Source: Diadema setosum (taxonomy: Eukaryota > Echinodermata > Echinoidea > Diadematoida > Diadematidae). Taken from it: 64,000 bases of DNA. A program made the translations under genes and the position numbers. Location: positions 33,963,041 through 34,027,040 of the forward strand of contig CM067069.1 of assembly GCA_033980235.1 (NCBI GenBank), in the 5' to 3' direction. Below are positions 34,991 through 48,949 of the stretch, piece by piece; position 1 is the first letter of the stretch, and each line of letters starts with the position of its first letter. A model generated the notes under the pieces. It saw only the letters and a list, made by a program, of their open reading frames with translations. It made no database searches and was not told the origin of the DNA.

Positions 34991-37384
34991 CTCCATGATT
35001 ATTGCTGGTCTTAGCAGCATCTAGCTCCATCCAATCATGCTTAGAGCTATAATGTACCGAACATCGCTCGACAGTGATGATGCTAAGAGAGGAAGACCAT
35101 GCAGTATGTACGTCAGCCTAGATTTGGAAGATCAACAACGCTCAGATGATACTCTGTTGCCATGGTAACAACTTTCACGTTGCTAAGTAGATAAGGAGAG
35201 GATAGGGCGACGTCCCAACTCTTGTGACTCATGGAGGAAGAGGTGTTGAAAGAAAGACAACGTTGGAGAGAGAAGGGCAGAAAGAGACAGAGAGAGACAG
35301 AGAGAGGCAGTTAGATCGAGACGGGGGCGCAATCCCCTGACAAGGCTTCGTGAAGTGTGGAAATGTTGGAAGGGAAACGCAAATGTTTGTTTTAATTTCG
35401 AACATCAATCAGATGTTCATCTCGCAGAGCGATGTGCCCAAGTGCCTTACGTACCCATAAGCCATATACCACGTGACTGAGTCTCATGAGCGAAATGCGT
35501 AGCCAGGCATCATCCCCGAATTCCCTTCTGAAGGAGGTACGTCAGCCTAGCGGTCAATGCCCCAAGACGTTACACACGATCATATAAGTGTTGGTAGGTA
35601 GATATATACGTTTCGTATCATCTCCCACGCCCATATCTACTTGACAGGAGAGGGAGAGAGGGGCATACCTTATATAGGGAAAGAGGAAAGCAAGAAACAC
35701 GCACTGAATGTTCATAAAAAAGGGAAATCACCGTCATACCATAGGCTAGTCATGTGTCTGCATCATGCTATTTCAGATGAATTTAACGCAAAGCAGCCTG
35801 GAAGAATGAAATAACAAAAGGTTGAAATGTGGCTTTGTGTAAACACTATAAGGAAGCGACTGTACCGAGGAACTTGAAAGAAGTGGAGGAAAATTAGTGG
35901 AGTGATCGCGATCGGTTCTACAGTCTGTCCCCATCAATAACTCTTTGTACGACAGCAATAGTGCCAGCTTAAAGTTCATCTCAAAGTCAGATGCCTTCTT
36001 CCTTAACTGTCAATAACAGACAATGCTTGGAGTATACAGAATTGGGTCACTGCTGTCTTTAAGAAGAATGATCTTCAAACGCACACGCATCAGTGCCTGA
36101 ACTCGATGAGACTTAGCACCCTAAATCGATGCAGTATAGTCCAAACTAACTCTTTAAGCAAGGACAATAAGACAAAGGGGCAGAATCTGAAGTGAAACTT
36201 CGCGGGGTGCCCTGGCCTTATGGTCATTTCCCACACTGCGCAAGGAATTCAAGACAAGATTCTTCCAAAAGGGAGAAGAAAAGGCTAGGCTGACGAGGAT
36301 AGCGAATGGCGTTTCTCATTCAAAATTGAGCATATATGTTTGTTGTTGTTGCTGTGATTTTGATTTTCATGACATTTTAAGACACCTCGATACATGATTA
36401 GTCTCGCTCAAGCCGCTCTGACGTGTCAGATATCCATAAGAATCACAGACACGAAGCCCTGTCAAAAGTCTTGTGGTGCTCCTTCCCGTGCACCTTTCAG
36501 GTCACTAACTAAACACAATAGCAACAACCCGGTTGGTCCTCGACCTTTGTACGATGACAAAGATGCCATGATTGTTTACGATAGGTTGCTCCATTGACAC
36601 TTCTCATCGCGTAAGTGTATGGATATGATACACTTCTGATAAAGGATGTTATTCCCTGTTTATTTACTCATCTTCGGATTTTTACCAACGACTGTTTTTT
36701 TTTTCCAGAACGTATATAGAAAAACAAACAAACATACAGACAAACAAACAAAGACCATGTAAAGTGAAATTCACTATCGTAATCAATCGTAATTCTTCGA
36801 TGAAGTAGCCAACGTCAAATCAATGTTCCATTGCTTTCTGCAGTAGTTGTTGTTGTTATCATCGTATGCATCACTCGCTGTGTTGAAACAATGAAATACA
36901 ATGTAGGAAAAAACACTGAAATATAATTTCATGCCAAAGTGGAAAGAGAAATAGTACGCTTTTGAAGGAGAGCTAAATTCGACTGCACTGTAAGCCCTAG
37001 TTAAGAAACAATTCAAGGAATTTAACATCTAAATTCTAGCTTGTTGTCAAAGTTTGGGCAAATGTTTAAAAGCTCTTTCGCTTAAAAATTGTGGCGTGAC
37101 GGAGATTTTCCTAGTGTGGAATAAAAGCTGCTCCGAATGTTTATGCGTACACTGATCCGGAACAATCCAACTATGGTGTTGCTCGTATTCAACATCACTG
37201 AGCGTTCCGACTTCATAAATTGCTGTTCTTAGTGCATTTTTGTCTTGCACATCTCCCTTGAAAATATTGCCCGGAAATTTACCTCTACCTCCATCTTAAG
37301 TATTTTCGAACATTATTTGCTACCTAACACGACCTGTGTGTGTGTTTTCATTTCTTGCAATAATACCTTTCTAACAGCTCTGAA
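33617..37384. other. Upstream of TESK exon 1; no gene recognised
   Basis: This stretch should contain the TESK promoter or a 5' non-coding exon on the minus strand, but I see no TATA box, CpG-rich island or clear donor that would fix it. It has a G run (34468-34480), a long CA tract (34913-34986) and AT-rich DNA. Short frames look accidental. Confidence 0.45.
34913..34986. repeat. (CA)n microsatellite
   Basis: About 35 CA units, slightly interrupted, ending in CTCTCTC. Confidence 0.95.
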
Positions 37385-37640
37385 ATGAATTCAAGTTTAT
37401 TTGATGAAAATTGGTTTTGAAATGGCTGAAGATCCAAAAACAAAGAGGTTTTAATAAAAGGTGGGACCCAATCTTTCATTAACACCACTTTGTTTTACTT
37501 TTTTCGGATATCTCAGTCATTTCAAAACCGATTTTCATCAAATAAACTTCGAAATCCTCTTACAATTATATGCTCTTGAGTATTTCATCGCAGCGATTTC
37601 TACTGATCTCGCAATAAGTTAAAATCTGAATCCCCCATCT
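37385..37640. mobile_element. Degenerate relative of the nested TTAA MITE
   Basis: It shares GTTTATTTGATGAAAATTGG and GGATATCTCAGTCATTTC and the following complement arm with the element at 16594-16975, in the same order. The ends are eroded and no TTAA pair remains. Confidence 0.8.
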
Positions 37641-39930
37641 AAACTAAAACTAACCATCACTTTGAGAAATTATTCTTGTTTGCAAATCTCACAAGGAAAG
37701 CAGACCAACCAACAAACAAACACGCAAGTGCCCATATCATTATTACCCCATTCCTTTCACCATAATTACAACCGACATTACCTAAAATTGCTAAAAGCTT
37801 ACGCGTCAACTCTTCAAGAGTTGTAGCAGAAGAGCTCTTTAAATCATCAAAGAGAAAACTCAACATTCCGAAGGTCAAAGACAAAATAAACGAGCGGCTG
37901 ACCTAGAAAGCTTGATGCAACACGGAAGTCATCGATTTTTTATGCCAACGCAATTAAGCGAGATGGCTATTATCCGTGATGCACGTTTCCAATTAACTAT
38001 AGTATGTCATAATCGTTAGACTTTAAATTCATCCCATTAAACAACGCGCTCGTGAAGATTGCCTATACATGGAGATGATGAAACGCACGTACCACTTTCG
38101 GCATGTTTCAATTTAAAGACACTTTCTTACACTGCGATTTCTTAATTTCATCAAGTGAAAATGCTGGACTTTGCAGACTGATGATACTCAAATTGATGAA
38201 GATCCCTCAAACATAAAGAGGGTTATCAATTGTCACTGCAAAGAAATCCATGAACAAACATCACCGTTTATCAGTAAACCTTTACCGAAAGGGTTTATCC
38301 TAACGCTATTTTTTTGTTTGTTTATTAGACATTAAATTCAGTATAGTAAATTCGGTCGCTCAACGATTTTTACGTTTTTGCAGTATCCAACTATCACTTT
38401 CAAGAGTAACATCAAAAGAGTCAGTGTAGTACAATATCAGAGACAATGAAATGTCAGAACATGGAGCTCCGATCTTCAAACTTGAAGCGTTGCTAAACAA
38501 ACCTTTAAGCCCTGATGTCATTCTCTTCAACTTGACTGATAAAGACTTGTGCGAAGCGGCGCTAGATAGGAATAAATCATAATCTCCTGACATCATAAAA
38601 CCTTAAAGCTATAGTGTTATGGCCCGTGTGGAAAAGTACAATCTCTCTTGACCCCACCCCAAAAAAGCCAAACAAACAAACAAACAAACAAACAAACAAA
38701 CAAAACAAAACAAAACAAAACAAAATAACTACAAAGACACACAATGATTTATACAGGAACTGGGGGCGGGGGGGGGGGATCGTGTTTCAAAGGGGATTTG
38801 TTTGCATCATTAATTTCCAAATATATTTTATATATAAAATGGTCTGAAGTGAAAGAGTGAAACACTTATTAATGAGTAACATAGGAAAACACGTCATGGC
38901 AAATTACATGCCTATGAATAGATAATATAAACATATAGGATTATAATCTAGTGATATAAATATGACTACCGTTATAATAAAAAGGGCAAAAGATGATTAC
39001 TATGGTAAATAATAAATATCATGATAAATATGATAATTGTAGGTCACTGTCTATAATCATGCATAGATACCTATAGTTTTTCCCTGCCTTATATCATTAG
39101 ACTGCGCATGCGTACGAGTACAATCCACAGGCTACAGCAAAGCAAATTTCCAGCATGTTTCCAGGATGTTTAATTCTGATACACTCAGAATCGAAGACAA
39201 CATCAGGAAAAAGCGAAATTGAAACTGGAAAAGTCCAAAATATATCCCCACAGACGAATCATCCTTTCCATCGTAATAAAAGAATATCATCTTTTTCCCA
39301 GAAGCGGCATCGGGGTAAAATTCCATCATATTTCTGGAAAGCTGAGAGGATTATTAGCGCGATTAGGTATAGAAAGAAAAAAAAAAGCAGCTGGAAAGGA
39401 GAGATAGCGATTGTCACGAACTAACTAAAAAGGCTTGCTCTTGATATTCGTATGGGATTTTTCATTGCCAAATGTCTCCACGCACATTCAAAATGAATTT
39501 TATTCCTAATTTTGATGGATATTTTCAAAGTAGAAAGGCGATATACTGCCTCTATTGATTCTATTTTCGGTACATTTTAGAGCTCACGCAGATATCTGCT
39601 AATATCAGACGCCAAATTCCGTTTTCTAAGAAAAACACGAAAACAAAACTACTGTACTCCGAGTGTCATCAGGGGAAAAAGTGCATGGGAAGTATAGGAG
39701 AGTTGGTCAATAGTGCCTTTAAGTCTACGGCGGATTTGTCTTTGCAAATCTTGCCGAGGCTTTGCAATGACAAAAGGTATCAATTCCTTTGCTACAGATA
39801 TCTAAAGCAAGTACTACCATCTTTTCATAAATTACATAATGATTACACACAATTTACTTATGGACGTTACATGTTGTGTAGCATATATACACGACGGAAA
39901 ATTAATTGAAGAAGAAACGTAATAGGAACT
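37641..39930. other. No gene recognised
   Basis: AT-rich DNA with an AAAC repeat (38668-38728) and a G run (38763-38778). Overlapping frames at 39132-39424 on both strands are short and without family resemblance. Confidence 0.5.
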
Positions 39931-39934
39931 TTTT

Positions 39935-40935
<1,001 letters not shown>

Positions 40936-41739
40936 GCGTTCACATGTATTTTTATATCTATATATTGACTCGGAAATAAACATTGAATTAAACTGAATAA
41001 TATATTTGGGTCACCTTCCTGGAGCTCATAATGTGTCACAAGAATGACGTAAATATCATTCAACACTCTAAACACGTGGTAAAGAACCTCAATCATGTTC
41101 TCCTTCTTCCCTTGTTTTAATCGTACACGCATGAATCACCTTGCACTTGCACAGCACGTGGTTACACATTTCAGCTCTAATTCAATAAGATGATCGAGGC
41201 CATGTTCAGAATGTTGTCATCACGGTCTCTTGCCATCAATACGGACTCCCGCCCAACACAATTACGTAAATGCGACAAAGTGCAGTCTGTATTTGCACAG
41301 GTGCTTCTCTGTAGCGCGAGTTCGTACCCCCTTGCCTACTTGTAAACCAAGTGATTACTGCTGAAAGTTTTATCGGGCAATAATATGTTTAAAAAAAAAG
41401 ATAAAAAGAATGCAGAACATAATTGTTATCAACCGCTTTAAGAGCTATTTTTAGTTGCCTAACGTTGACGCTGACCCACGGGGCGGGCGAACTTAAAAAC
41501 AAAACAAACTAAACTAAACAAAACAAAAACAAACAATAACAGCATACTTGGGGTAGAATTCGGCTATTTTTTGATATTCTTGTATAACGTTAACGTATCA
41601 TTTTTTTTTCAAACAATGTGAGCTTGTGCATTATTATCGCCAAAGATTAATTTTGCATTTATACATTTATCAGTTTATATAGAGTATTGATATTGTGTTG
41701 ATGCTACGATGTAAAAAGGGATGTCCTTGATTTGTTATT

Positions 41740-41843
41740 TTGTATTATGTTGAACTGTTATATTTTGTTATTCTGTTGCAGGGCCCCCTAGGATAACAGT
41801 GTGTAAACCACTGATGGGGCTACCCTGGGTAAAGAAAACTGAA

Positions 41844-41906
<63 letters not shown>

Positions 41907-41907
41907 A
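41740..41907 (+). mobile_element. LINE-like 3' end with (AAAT)n tail
   Basis: CAGGGCCCCCTAGGATAAC, then ACTGATGGGGCTACCCTGGG, forms a stem-loop, followed by TAAAGAAAACTGAATAAA and about 16 AATA units. This is the standard 3' terminus of invertebrate CR1/L2-type non-LTR retrotransposons. The upstream coding part is absent, so the copy is 5' truncated; its left limit is uncertain. Confidence 0.6.
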
Positions 41908-42036
41908 CAATAAACATTAATTAGACAGTATTTTGAGGCAATTCCTGTGTTTCATTGTTTCTGAGCTATTGCAGATTTCGCTCATATAGCTATTTATCTT
42001 TCTTATGCATATAATACATAAGTGTATAATATTGAT

Positions 42037-42138
42037 AGTCTCTATTCCTAGAAATATGAATCACATATGGAGGAGACATCTACAACTTCATCATGTCTCC
42101 CCCCATAAGTGTAATAACGATTTCTAGGAATAGACACT
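42037..42138. repeat. Imperfect 100-bp palindrome
   Basis: Outer arms AGTCTCTATTCCTAGAAAT and ATTTCTAGGAATAGACACT, and inner arms GGAGGAGACAT and ATGTCTCCCCCC, are complements with a short spacer. It could be a tiny foldback element. No target duplication seen. Confidence 0.65.
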
Positions 42139-45100
42139 CAAAAACTATATTAGTCGCTTACGGTGATTTATGTGACTATATCATGGATACTGACAATACG
42201 TCACACCATTATACATCCTTGCGGATGTGTTCTACCACGCTCTGGAGAGTACTTGCAGTTAGTGCGAAAAGTCTACAACGACAATGTAATTTTGATGATA
42301 AATAAAAAGAACCACACTACAGGAAATTACCATTCCAGACATCATTGTTGTGCAGGAGACGTTTACAGCGTGTTTCATCAGCATACCATTACCTCCTAGC
42401 AGGTTTTCCACTTTCCATAATGATTTTCCTGCTCCTGATCAACTCCCTTCCTCTCCATCTCGTTCTCTCTCCTCTCTACCCCCCCCCCCCCCTTCCTCAT
42501 TCTCCCTCTCCCTCTTTTTTTCCTGGAGGCACCGGAATTGATTGAGACTCGCCTACTATGTACGCCATGCAGAGTCATAACGAATACTTCGTGTAACACA
42601 TGTTGTCTGTGTATTTTGCTTGCCTTCCCTGCTCAATTATAATTCGTCAACACCAATGTGTTCGTAATTAAACATCTACCTTTCACTCAATAATAATCCA
42701 TTCAGCTGTTGATCTATACACTTATTGTGTCCCGCCTGCCACGTGTATGAGGTGACAGCTTTGTTAGATTTGTTTGTTGTTGTGCAGACAGCATTATTGA
42801 CCATTTTAATTGTTTTTCATCTCGTGTGCGGAAAATTATTTTCAGTTGATGACATCACACCAGATGTATATTATACGAAACGAGACTAGCAGTCTGGGTT
42901 TAGCCTGAGATTTCCCCTAGACTACGAAGGGAGTTAACATCACAACCAACAACATTACCGTGGTTGTAATTAGGAATGAATTAAAGATACCATCACCTAA
43001 ATTAAGCATCATTTGAATAAATGCCTAGGAGTTACACCAACCATTTTTAGTAATCAATTAGCGTACCACTCAACAGGTGCAACACCTACTATATCTTCTA
43101 TTACTATAATATGGTGTACGCGAAGTCTTTTTCTCTGCAGTCTCCCCGTTTAGTATGAAATGTTTGGTTCCAAAATTTCAAGATTCTTGGAAATCAGCAT
43201 ACAAGCCTATTAAAATAGCTAAAATTCTGAAGTAAAAGGTGAAAGTTGATGAAAATAAGATAATAAATTTATGACGTTTGCTCTCTGTGAAAAGACAGGA
43301 CCATTAAACGTAATGTTATGATTGAATACTGAATTACATCCATCCTGAGTGTCTTCATTCTTACTTGAAATAATATTCTCTTATCTTTCCTGAAGCTATA
43401 GCAGATAATACTTAACTAAAAAGTATTCGTGAGGTGTGAGCTTGCAAGACGAGTATATAAATCAACATTTAACTTAGATCCCAGTGAGGAAAGACAGAGA
43501 TACACAGAATAGGGACAAAACAATGTTTGTTTGTCTGTATGTCTGCCTATTTCCTCGACTGCCTGTGCATTATGAATGTACAGTGCACATAACGTATGTT
43601 TTCATTAAAATGTGCATTCATACTACAAGGTATGACAGTACATTATAGTATTGCCAGCGAACATACTTTTACGAGTGCATGATGTATACACCGTGTTTAT
43701 CAATCTACTGTATATGTCTGGCCTATAATCATTCGTGAGTATAATAACATCGTATATGCGAATTTATACGTGTGCAGGTGCGTTTGTATGTAAGTGAGTA
43801 TGTAACTCTGTTGCATGCATACTGCATTCATTATGATCCATGTATACTGTACGTGCACAGAATGTGTATCATGGATGTGTGTATGATGTATGCATGTATC
43901 ATTTATGATTTATACCCATGTGAAACAAGGAAGTTATCGCTTCAACAAAGGAGAGGAAACATGCATGGACCGTGTATGCAAGTAAGGAGGTTATAGAGAG
44001 AAAACAGAGAGAAGGGGGGAGGAAGAGAGGGAGAGAAAACATGATTGTATTACATTAATTTTTATAGGAGAAGGAAACCCATCGGTTTCGAAATGCATGT
44101 CCAATCAAAGAGTTAGCATAGAACTGTATATGCAGTGATATCCATACAGTATTCTCTGGTTTTCTAAGTCATGCATCCAGAGAATGTCTGTGGCAGGGTA
44201 TATAAAAGGCTTCATCACAGTCGGGGGGGGGGGGAGCTTGGAGAGAGAGTAGATAGCATTATGCAGCATGACGAGGAGGGTAAAAATGGCTTTGTATCAC
44301 TTTTCCGACGCATCGAGAGTGCTTTTCCATTAAATCTAAAAACGATCTCGTCTGAAAAAAGAAAGAAAAGAAAATGCACCTTCAGACTTTCACATTACCG
44401 AGAACAAGTGATATCAATTCCACTGCGCTGCTAAACGTGCATAGCAGCCAGCGAAGCGAGAATTCTGAATATTCGTGATTTCACGCCGGGAGCAACTACA
44501 CGGATTCGCTATACAAATATTCTGCCTTCTTTATACATTATCATTACGGATATGAATGCATGAAATTGGCATTTCAGCTCGCGGGTATATAAAAGAAAAA
44601 TCCCCCAAAAACCATACAGCAAAAGGTCAGGTCTGAAGCAAACATGAGCACGAGCATTTTTTCGCATTGGCCGTCTTTTTCCTCTCTCTCCCAATAATGA
44701 TACACCCTGGAAATCGAGTTATCTGTGGATGCGACACCTCTAGGGAGCGACCGGGTAACACGGATGACTTCTGGTAACACAGATACAGCAACAATCGAGA
44801 GAACGTCAACGTCCTCCAGGTGGAGCAGCTAACCTACTTTCTGATTTTTTTCCCCCTCATAACTTTACGAGACACGACATCCGTTTTCGAAAGAAAAGAT
44901 CCGCCTAGCGATACGGGGCAGATCATGGGGAAGCGTTTATAATTTAGAGAACAAAAACAAAAACTAAAACCGAAAAAAACCCAACCAAACAAACACATAC
45001 CCAACATCAAAACAACAAGAAATGTCTGCGAATGACGTTTACAACAGAAATGACGGATACACGGTACATGGCATTATTGATTTTTTTTTTCTCTAGAGGG

Positions 45101-46940
45101 GACATTAATCCGTCATTTGTGATCGTAAATAATCATATTGATCTTCATTCTACGACAAAAATAAACGAGCAAATTGCTGTTATTTGATAAAGGTCTATTC
45201 CACCAAAATAAACAACCCTCTCCGTTTTCTTCTCTATAAGGGGTATTTCCACTGTGTCAGATAAAGCAGATAACGTGTGTGTGTGTGTGTGTGTGTGTGC
45301 GTGTGTGCGTTTGTGTGTGATAAATGAGAGGTCTCGATATGCCAGTAATGTTTAGATTTATCTGCATCTGCTGTTATAGCACTATACATTAAATACCTCT
45401 GAGAATTAAATCCTTATAGATAAGTGAACATCCTCATTCACGTCAACACGCTTTCGGGACAATAAAACCGATAAGTGGAACCGAGGTGTGTAAAGGCGAA
45501 GGAACTCTCTATTTTATGGCGTGACAAATAGTGGTATAGGGAAATCAATACGATGCCCCCTAGCATTACGTGCCATAGAATCACAAAGAGATCTAACAAA
45601 CGTTTCGCCGTTTAGTGTGAATTGGAGTCCTTGGATGGCAGAATAGAGAACATAGCTTCCCTCGGAATGCATGTCTCACGCTGGTAGCACGGTATGTTTA
45701 TGTTGGAGAGATTGGAAGGGGAGGGGTGGGGTGGTTACATGCCAGAGCATGATTTTTGCAAAGCGAAGGTACACTTCACTCTTTGCGTCATCATGTACCA
45801 AGCGTGAAATTCGAGGGTGGGGAAGGGGGATGGAAGGAGGGGGAGGGGAGGGGAGGGGAGGAGGGGAGCAACATCTCTACTTCGCCAAGGGATGAGTTAG
45901 GCGTTGACACAATGACTAACAGTTCATGTACTTCTTATACTGCGAAAGACTCGTCATCTTGGCAGAGGTTTGTGCATGTGAACTTGGCACAACATCAAGC
46001 CATTTGTAACAGGGATTTCCCCAGGACAGCGACTAACCTACTGATCAACAAACGATAGAGGTCTCCAGACGAGTGGGCTTATTGCATAACTTTCAAACTG
46101 ACCAGGGTAGACTTTCCTAGGTGGAACTGACCATTGGTTTACACTGTTGTTTTTCTCCCGCAAACACCAATATCCCCCCCCCCCCCTGTCATCCATGTAG
46201 AATCAAAGGGTTAAAGCATGCGTGATGTCAAGGAGTATTTCAACACCTGTCGAATGTTTACTTCCCACTAGCCAAGAATATTATGACATACTGTTGAACT
46301 TTGTTCTGTACCTATGCGATTCCGCCATAATAATAATAATATTGATGTCTTAGACTAGTACAACAACTACAAGTCAGGTGCCATCGACCAATTCTCTTGA
46401 CTACTGTCGACTGTTGTAAAACTTCTGCGTAACAAATGCTTCTTGCCTGTGGAGTTTAATCATTCTGGCACAATGCACTCATTCTTATGAAATGGCCAAG
46501 GGGCGATGACTAAAGCTAGCGACAAAGAATTATGAAACGATTGGTGATTACTGGTTAATCCGTTGAGTTTTCTTCTTGGTTTTCTCCTCCTCCTCCTCAT
46601 ATTACTTCTTCTTCTTCTTCTTCACCACCATTATCATCTTCTACTCTGAAGCACGGAGTGCCTCGGGCTTGCCTTTTGTTCATGACTGACTTCTTCGCTT
46701 TTAAAAGCATAATGTGTGTAGAACAGGGTTTAATGTTATGAGTTATATCGTGGAAATTGCACATCCTCGTTCTTTAGCTATAAACCTGTGAAAATGGTAG
46801 AATAAAGAAGGGCGAATCTTTGTTTCTGGCGAAATTAGTCCGTTGCGACCATTCGCGGAAACAGGGAGAATATGACGCAGCGACTCTCTATCGGCAGCCA
46901 GTTGGCGTCACAGGTTTAAAGTTTGCTGGGTAAAACGAAC
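42139..46940. other. No gene recognised
   Basis: Mixed AT-rich DNA with C and G runs (42480-42492, 44223-44234, 46173-46186), a GT tract (45271-45300), a G-rich purine stretch (45810-45870) and CTC/CTT triplets (46587-46623). Frames at 44171-44434 and 45756-46058 are not recognisable. Confidence 0.5.
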
Positions 46941-46963
46941 CAGGCAGGGAGGTGCCCTCCCAG
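46941..46963. mobile_element. 23-bp near-palindrome with 7-bp duplication
   Basis: CAGGCAGGGAGG, then TGCCCTCCCAG, makes an imperfect hairpin. AACGAAC stands on each side (46934-46940, 46964-46970). It is less regular than the copies at 28086 and 30461 but has the same length of duplication and the same core. Confidence 0.6.
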
Positions 46964-47212
46964 AACGAACACTCCTAGGACGCCTTGGTGAAGTTATGCA
47001 GAACGATATTCGACCCTAACAGGTATTGGAAAGGTTAAAGTTTTCTGGTGACTTGTCACTTTTTATGCATACTAGAACATCGATAATCGTTTTGTTGTTT
47101 AGAGCATACATCTTAGAAGATTATTCTGGTCATCTTCAGCGCATAACATGCAATGATATGCAAAGGTTAATTTCTTCCACTTGGTAAACACAGGTCACAT
47201 CTAAAGTTAGCA

Positions 47213-47470
47213 ATGAATCAGTATCACACTGATAAAAGCACATCGTATGATTATTACATGACGTTGCAACTTGATATTACTTACCCCGTACAATTTAGTT
47301 ACACGACTACAAGTATTAATTACTTGTATTCAGCATCCACTGAGGTGCCAATGTCAGGCTGTGTAGACCCCTTTGCCAGCCTCGTGGGATATTTACAGAA
47401 CCGACTCTCGGATGTTGATTTAGTAGTCAGGAGATATGCATACCCAGGAGCATTTTCTTATCATCCTTAG
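47213..47470 (+). CDS. Unrecognised ORF 1 of a compact cluster
   Basis: I do not recognise it. It is an 85-codon ATG frame with A at -3 and balanced codon use. It reads MTLQLDITYPVQFSYTTTSI in its middle and ends LSDVDLVVRRYAYPGAFSYH. There is no signal peptide or clear membrane helix. It is followed after 56 bases by ORF 2 on the same strand. Close packing of three ATG frames is unusual for this gene-poor DNA and recalls a compact element or virus-derived insert, but nothing specific supports that. Confidence 0.3.
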   Translation: MNQYHTDKSTSYDYYMTLQLDITYPVQFSYTTTSINYLYSASTEVPMSGCVDPFASLVGYLQNRLSDVDLVVRRYAYPGAFSYHP

Positions 47471-47526
47471 ATAGCGAGCGACCGAAGATACGACAATAAG
47501 CCTCGGCGGAGCACATCAGTCAGAAG

Positions 47527-47772
47527 ATGGCGCGGACAAAACCGCATTCAGCTCTCGTGGCGGAAAATTGCCTCTACATGCATCCTCCACGAAACTTTCG
47601 ACGGAAATATCCGTTGTTTTTACACTTAATGGATCCTCTCGCTGGAGCATTGATGAATGATTTTGCTAATCGTTTGGACAGTTCTCCTGCTGCTGCCTCA
47701 CTGCATGTGGAGTTAATGGAGGTCCATGCTCATCATCAGACCGCCCCGGGGTTTGGGCCGGACGATGGTTAG
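47527..47772 (+). CDS. Unrecognised ORF 2 of a compact cluster
   Basis: I do not recognise it. It is an 81-codon frame starting AGAAGATGG, a good animal start context. It has a basic N terminus (PPRNFRRKYPLFLHL) followed by MDPLAGALMNDFANRLDSS and a His-rich end. CpG-containing codons are frequent compared with nearby DNA. AATAAA at 47790-47795 lies between it and ORF 3. Confidence 0.3.
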   Translation: MARTKPHSALVAENCLYMHPPRNFRRKYPLFLHLMDPLAGALMNDFANRLDSSPAAASLHVELMEVHAHHQTAPGFGPDDG

Positions 47773-47824
47773 CGACGCGTCGCGCTGCTGAATAAAACAT
47801 TCAAGCGCTGTCTCGCTGCTCAAA

Positions 47825-48163
47825 ATGTCGATTGACTCTCCTATTATTTTCCAGAGCCTTAAAGCCATCAACGTCGTCTATGTGCGACGGATCCTAATTT
47901 TTATTATCATACCGATGACATTACAACCAGCGCGAGGAATACGTACGGCTAGTGACATAAACAGACGACAACTCGCGCATTTCTACTGCGGATGGCGACA
48001 GTACTTCGAACACGTACTCGCATTTCTCAAATCCGATCTGCCGCCAGCCGCACTGACGGAAAGTGACGCGCAAGCACGACGTCTTGCTATCAGGTTATCA
48101 AGCTACTCGGTCGCGCGTGCTACCTTTATAGCCGTAGAACGCCTCAGCGGGCATGTATTGTAG
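47825..48163 (+). CDS. Unrecognised ORF 3 of a compact cluster
   Basis: I do not recognise it. It has 112 codons. A hydrophobic patch near residues 20-33 (RRILIFIIIPMTL) is followed by a CpG-rich, Arg/Ala-rich part (SDINRRQLAHFYCGWRQYFE, then LTESDAQARRLAIRLSSYSV) that looks helical. It is in the same frame as ORF 1 but separated from it by stops. No terminal repeats could be found around the cluster. Confidence 0.3.
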   Translation: MSIDSPIIFQSLKAINVVYVRRILIFIIIPMTLQPARGIRTASDINRRQLAHFYCGWRQYFEHVLAFLKSDLPPAALTESDAQARRLAIRLSSYSVARATFIAVERLSGHVL

Positions 48164-48788
48164 TACGAAGGTGGTAAGGGGGTAAAATCCGAGGTACTTC
48201 GGAACGCATAAGCCCTGTGAAGTGTTGCTATTGTGTTCAGCTTCGCGCCTACATTCAGCACGTACGGCGGCCTTGAGGGGCCTGGGTATTGTACCAGAGT
48301 GTCAAATCACTGAATGGAAATATTGCAAACTTCGCTCTGTTTTACACTTTACCCTTTTCAAAAGTGTGTATGATATACTTGTGCAAGCAAGCACACACAA
48401 ATATTTGTTGGTTTGTTTTTCCTTTGATAATGCTAAAATAGTTACTCTAGAATGAAGGGGGGGGGGGGTGGTTACTTTTTCTCTTAGTAAAAACGAATGA
48501 AAATTTCCAGATTTTCCGAGGGTTCCTCCCTTAGATTGCCTCCCCCCCCCCCCCCCACCTCCGTTCCCCGGCATGCCCAGTCAGTCCGCTTGTTTATTTG
48601 TTTGTTGTTGTTTTTTTTTTTCATCGAGAATTTGAATCGCCTGAAACCTTGCCATGCGAATCAGTAATTTCATCCGCAAATTCATGCACTCTATACCGAC
48701 TGACGTACATAAGGTAATACCAAGGAATTTCGACACAATATGATTAGTGTCATAATTTCCCGTGGAGTTGTTTATTCTGGTACATACT
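48164..48788. other. No gene recognised
   Basis: It has a frame without ATG (48222-48455, TTG start), G and C runs (48458-48469, 48541-48556) and a T run. Nothing supported. Confidence 0.45.
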
Positions 48789-48949
48789 CAGGGGCGGATC
48801 CAGGAATTCCGTAAAGAGGGGGTGCGTTTACAAAATTAAAGGGGGGGGGGCACGCACCCCTCCCCCATTTTTTCCTTTTTATTTCTTTTGTTTCAACAAA
48901 AAATAAAGGGGGCGTGCGCCGGTTGCGGTCCTCCCTGGATCCGCCACTG
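48789..48949. mobile_element. hAT-like MITE with CAGGGGCGGATCCAGG ends
   Basis: The left end CAGGGGCGGATCCAGG and right end CCTGGATCCGCCACTG are inverted repeats with one mismatch. ATACT lies on both sides (48784-48788, 48950-48954). CAGTGGCGGATCCAG ends are, to my knowledge, widespread among animal hAT-type MITEs. The 161-bp interior is G- and C-run rich and non-coding. Confidence 0.8.
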
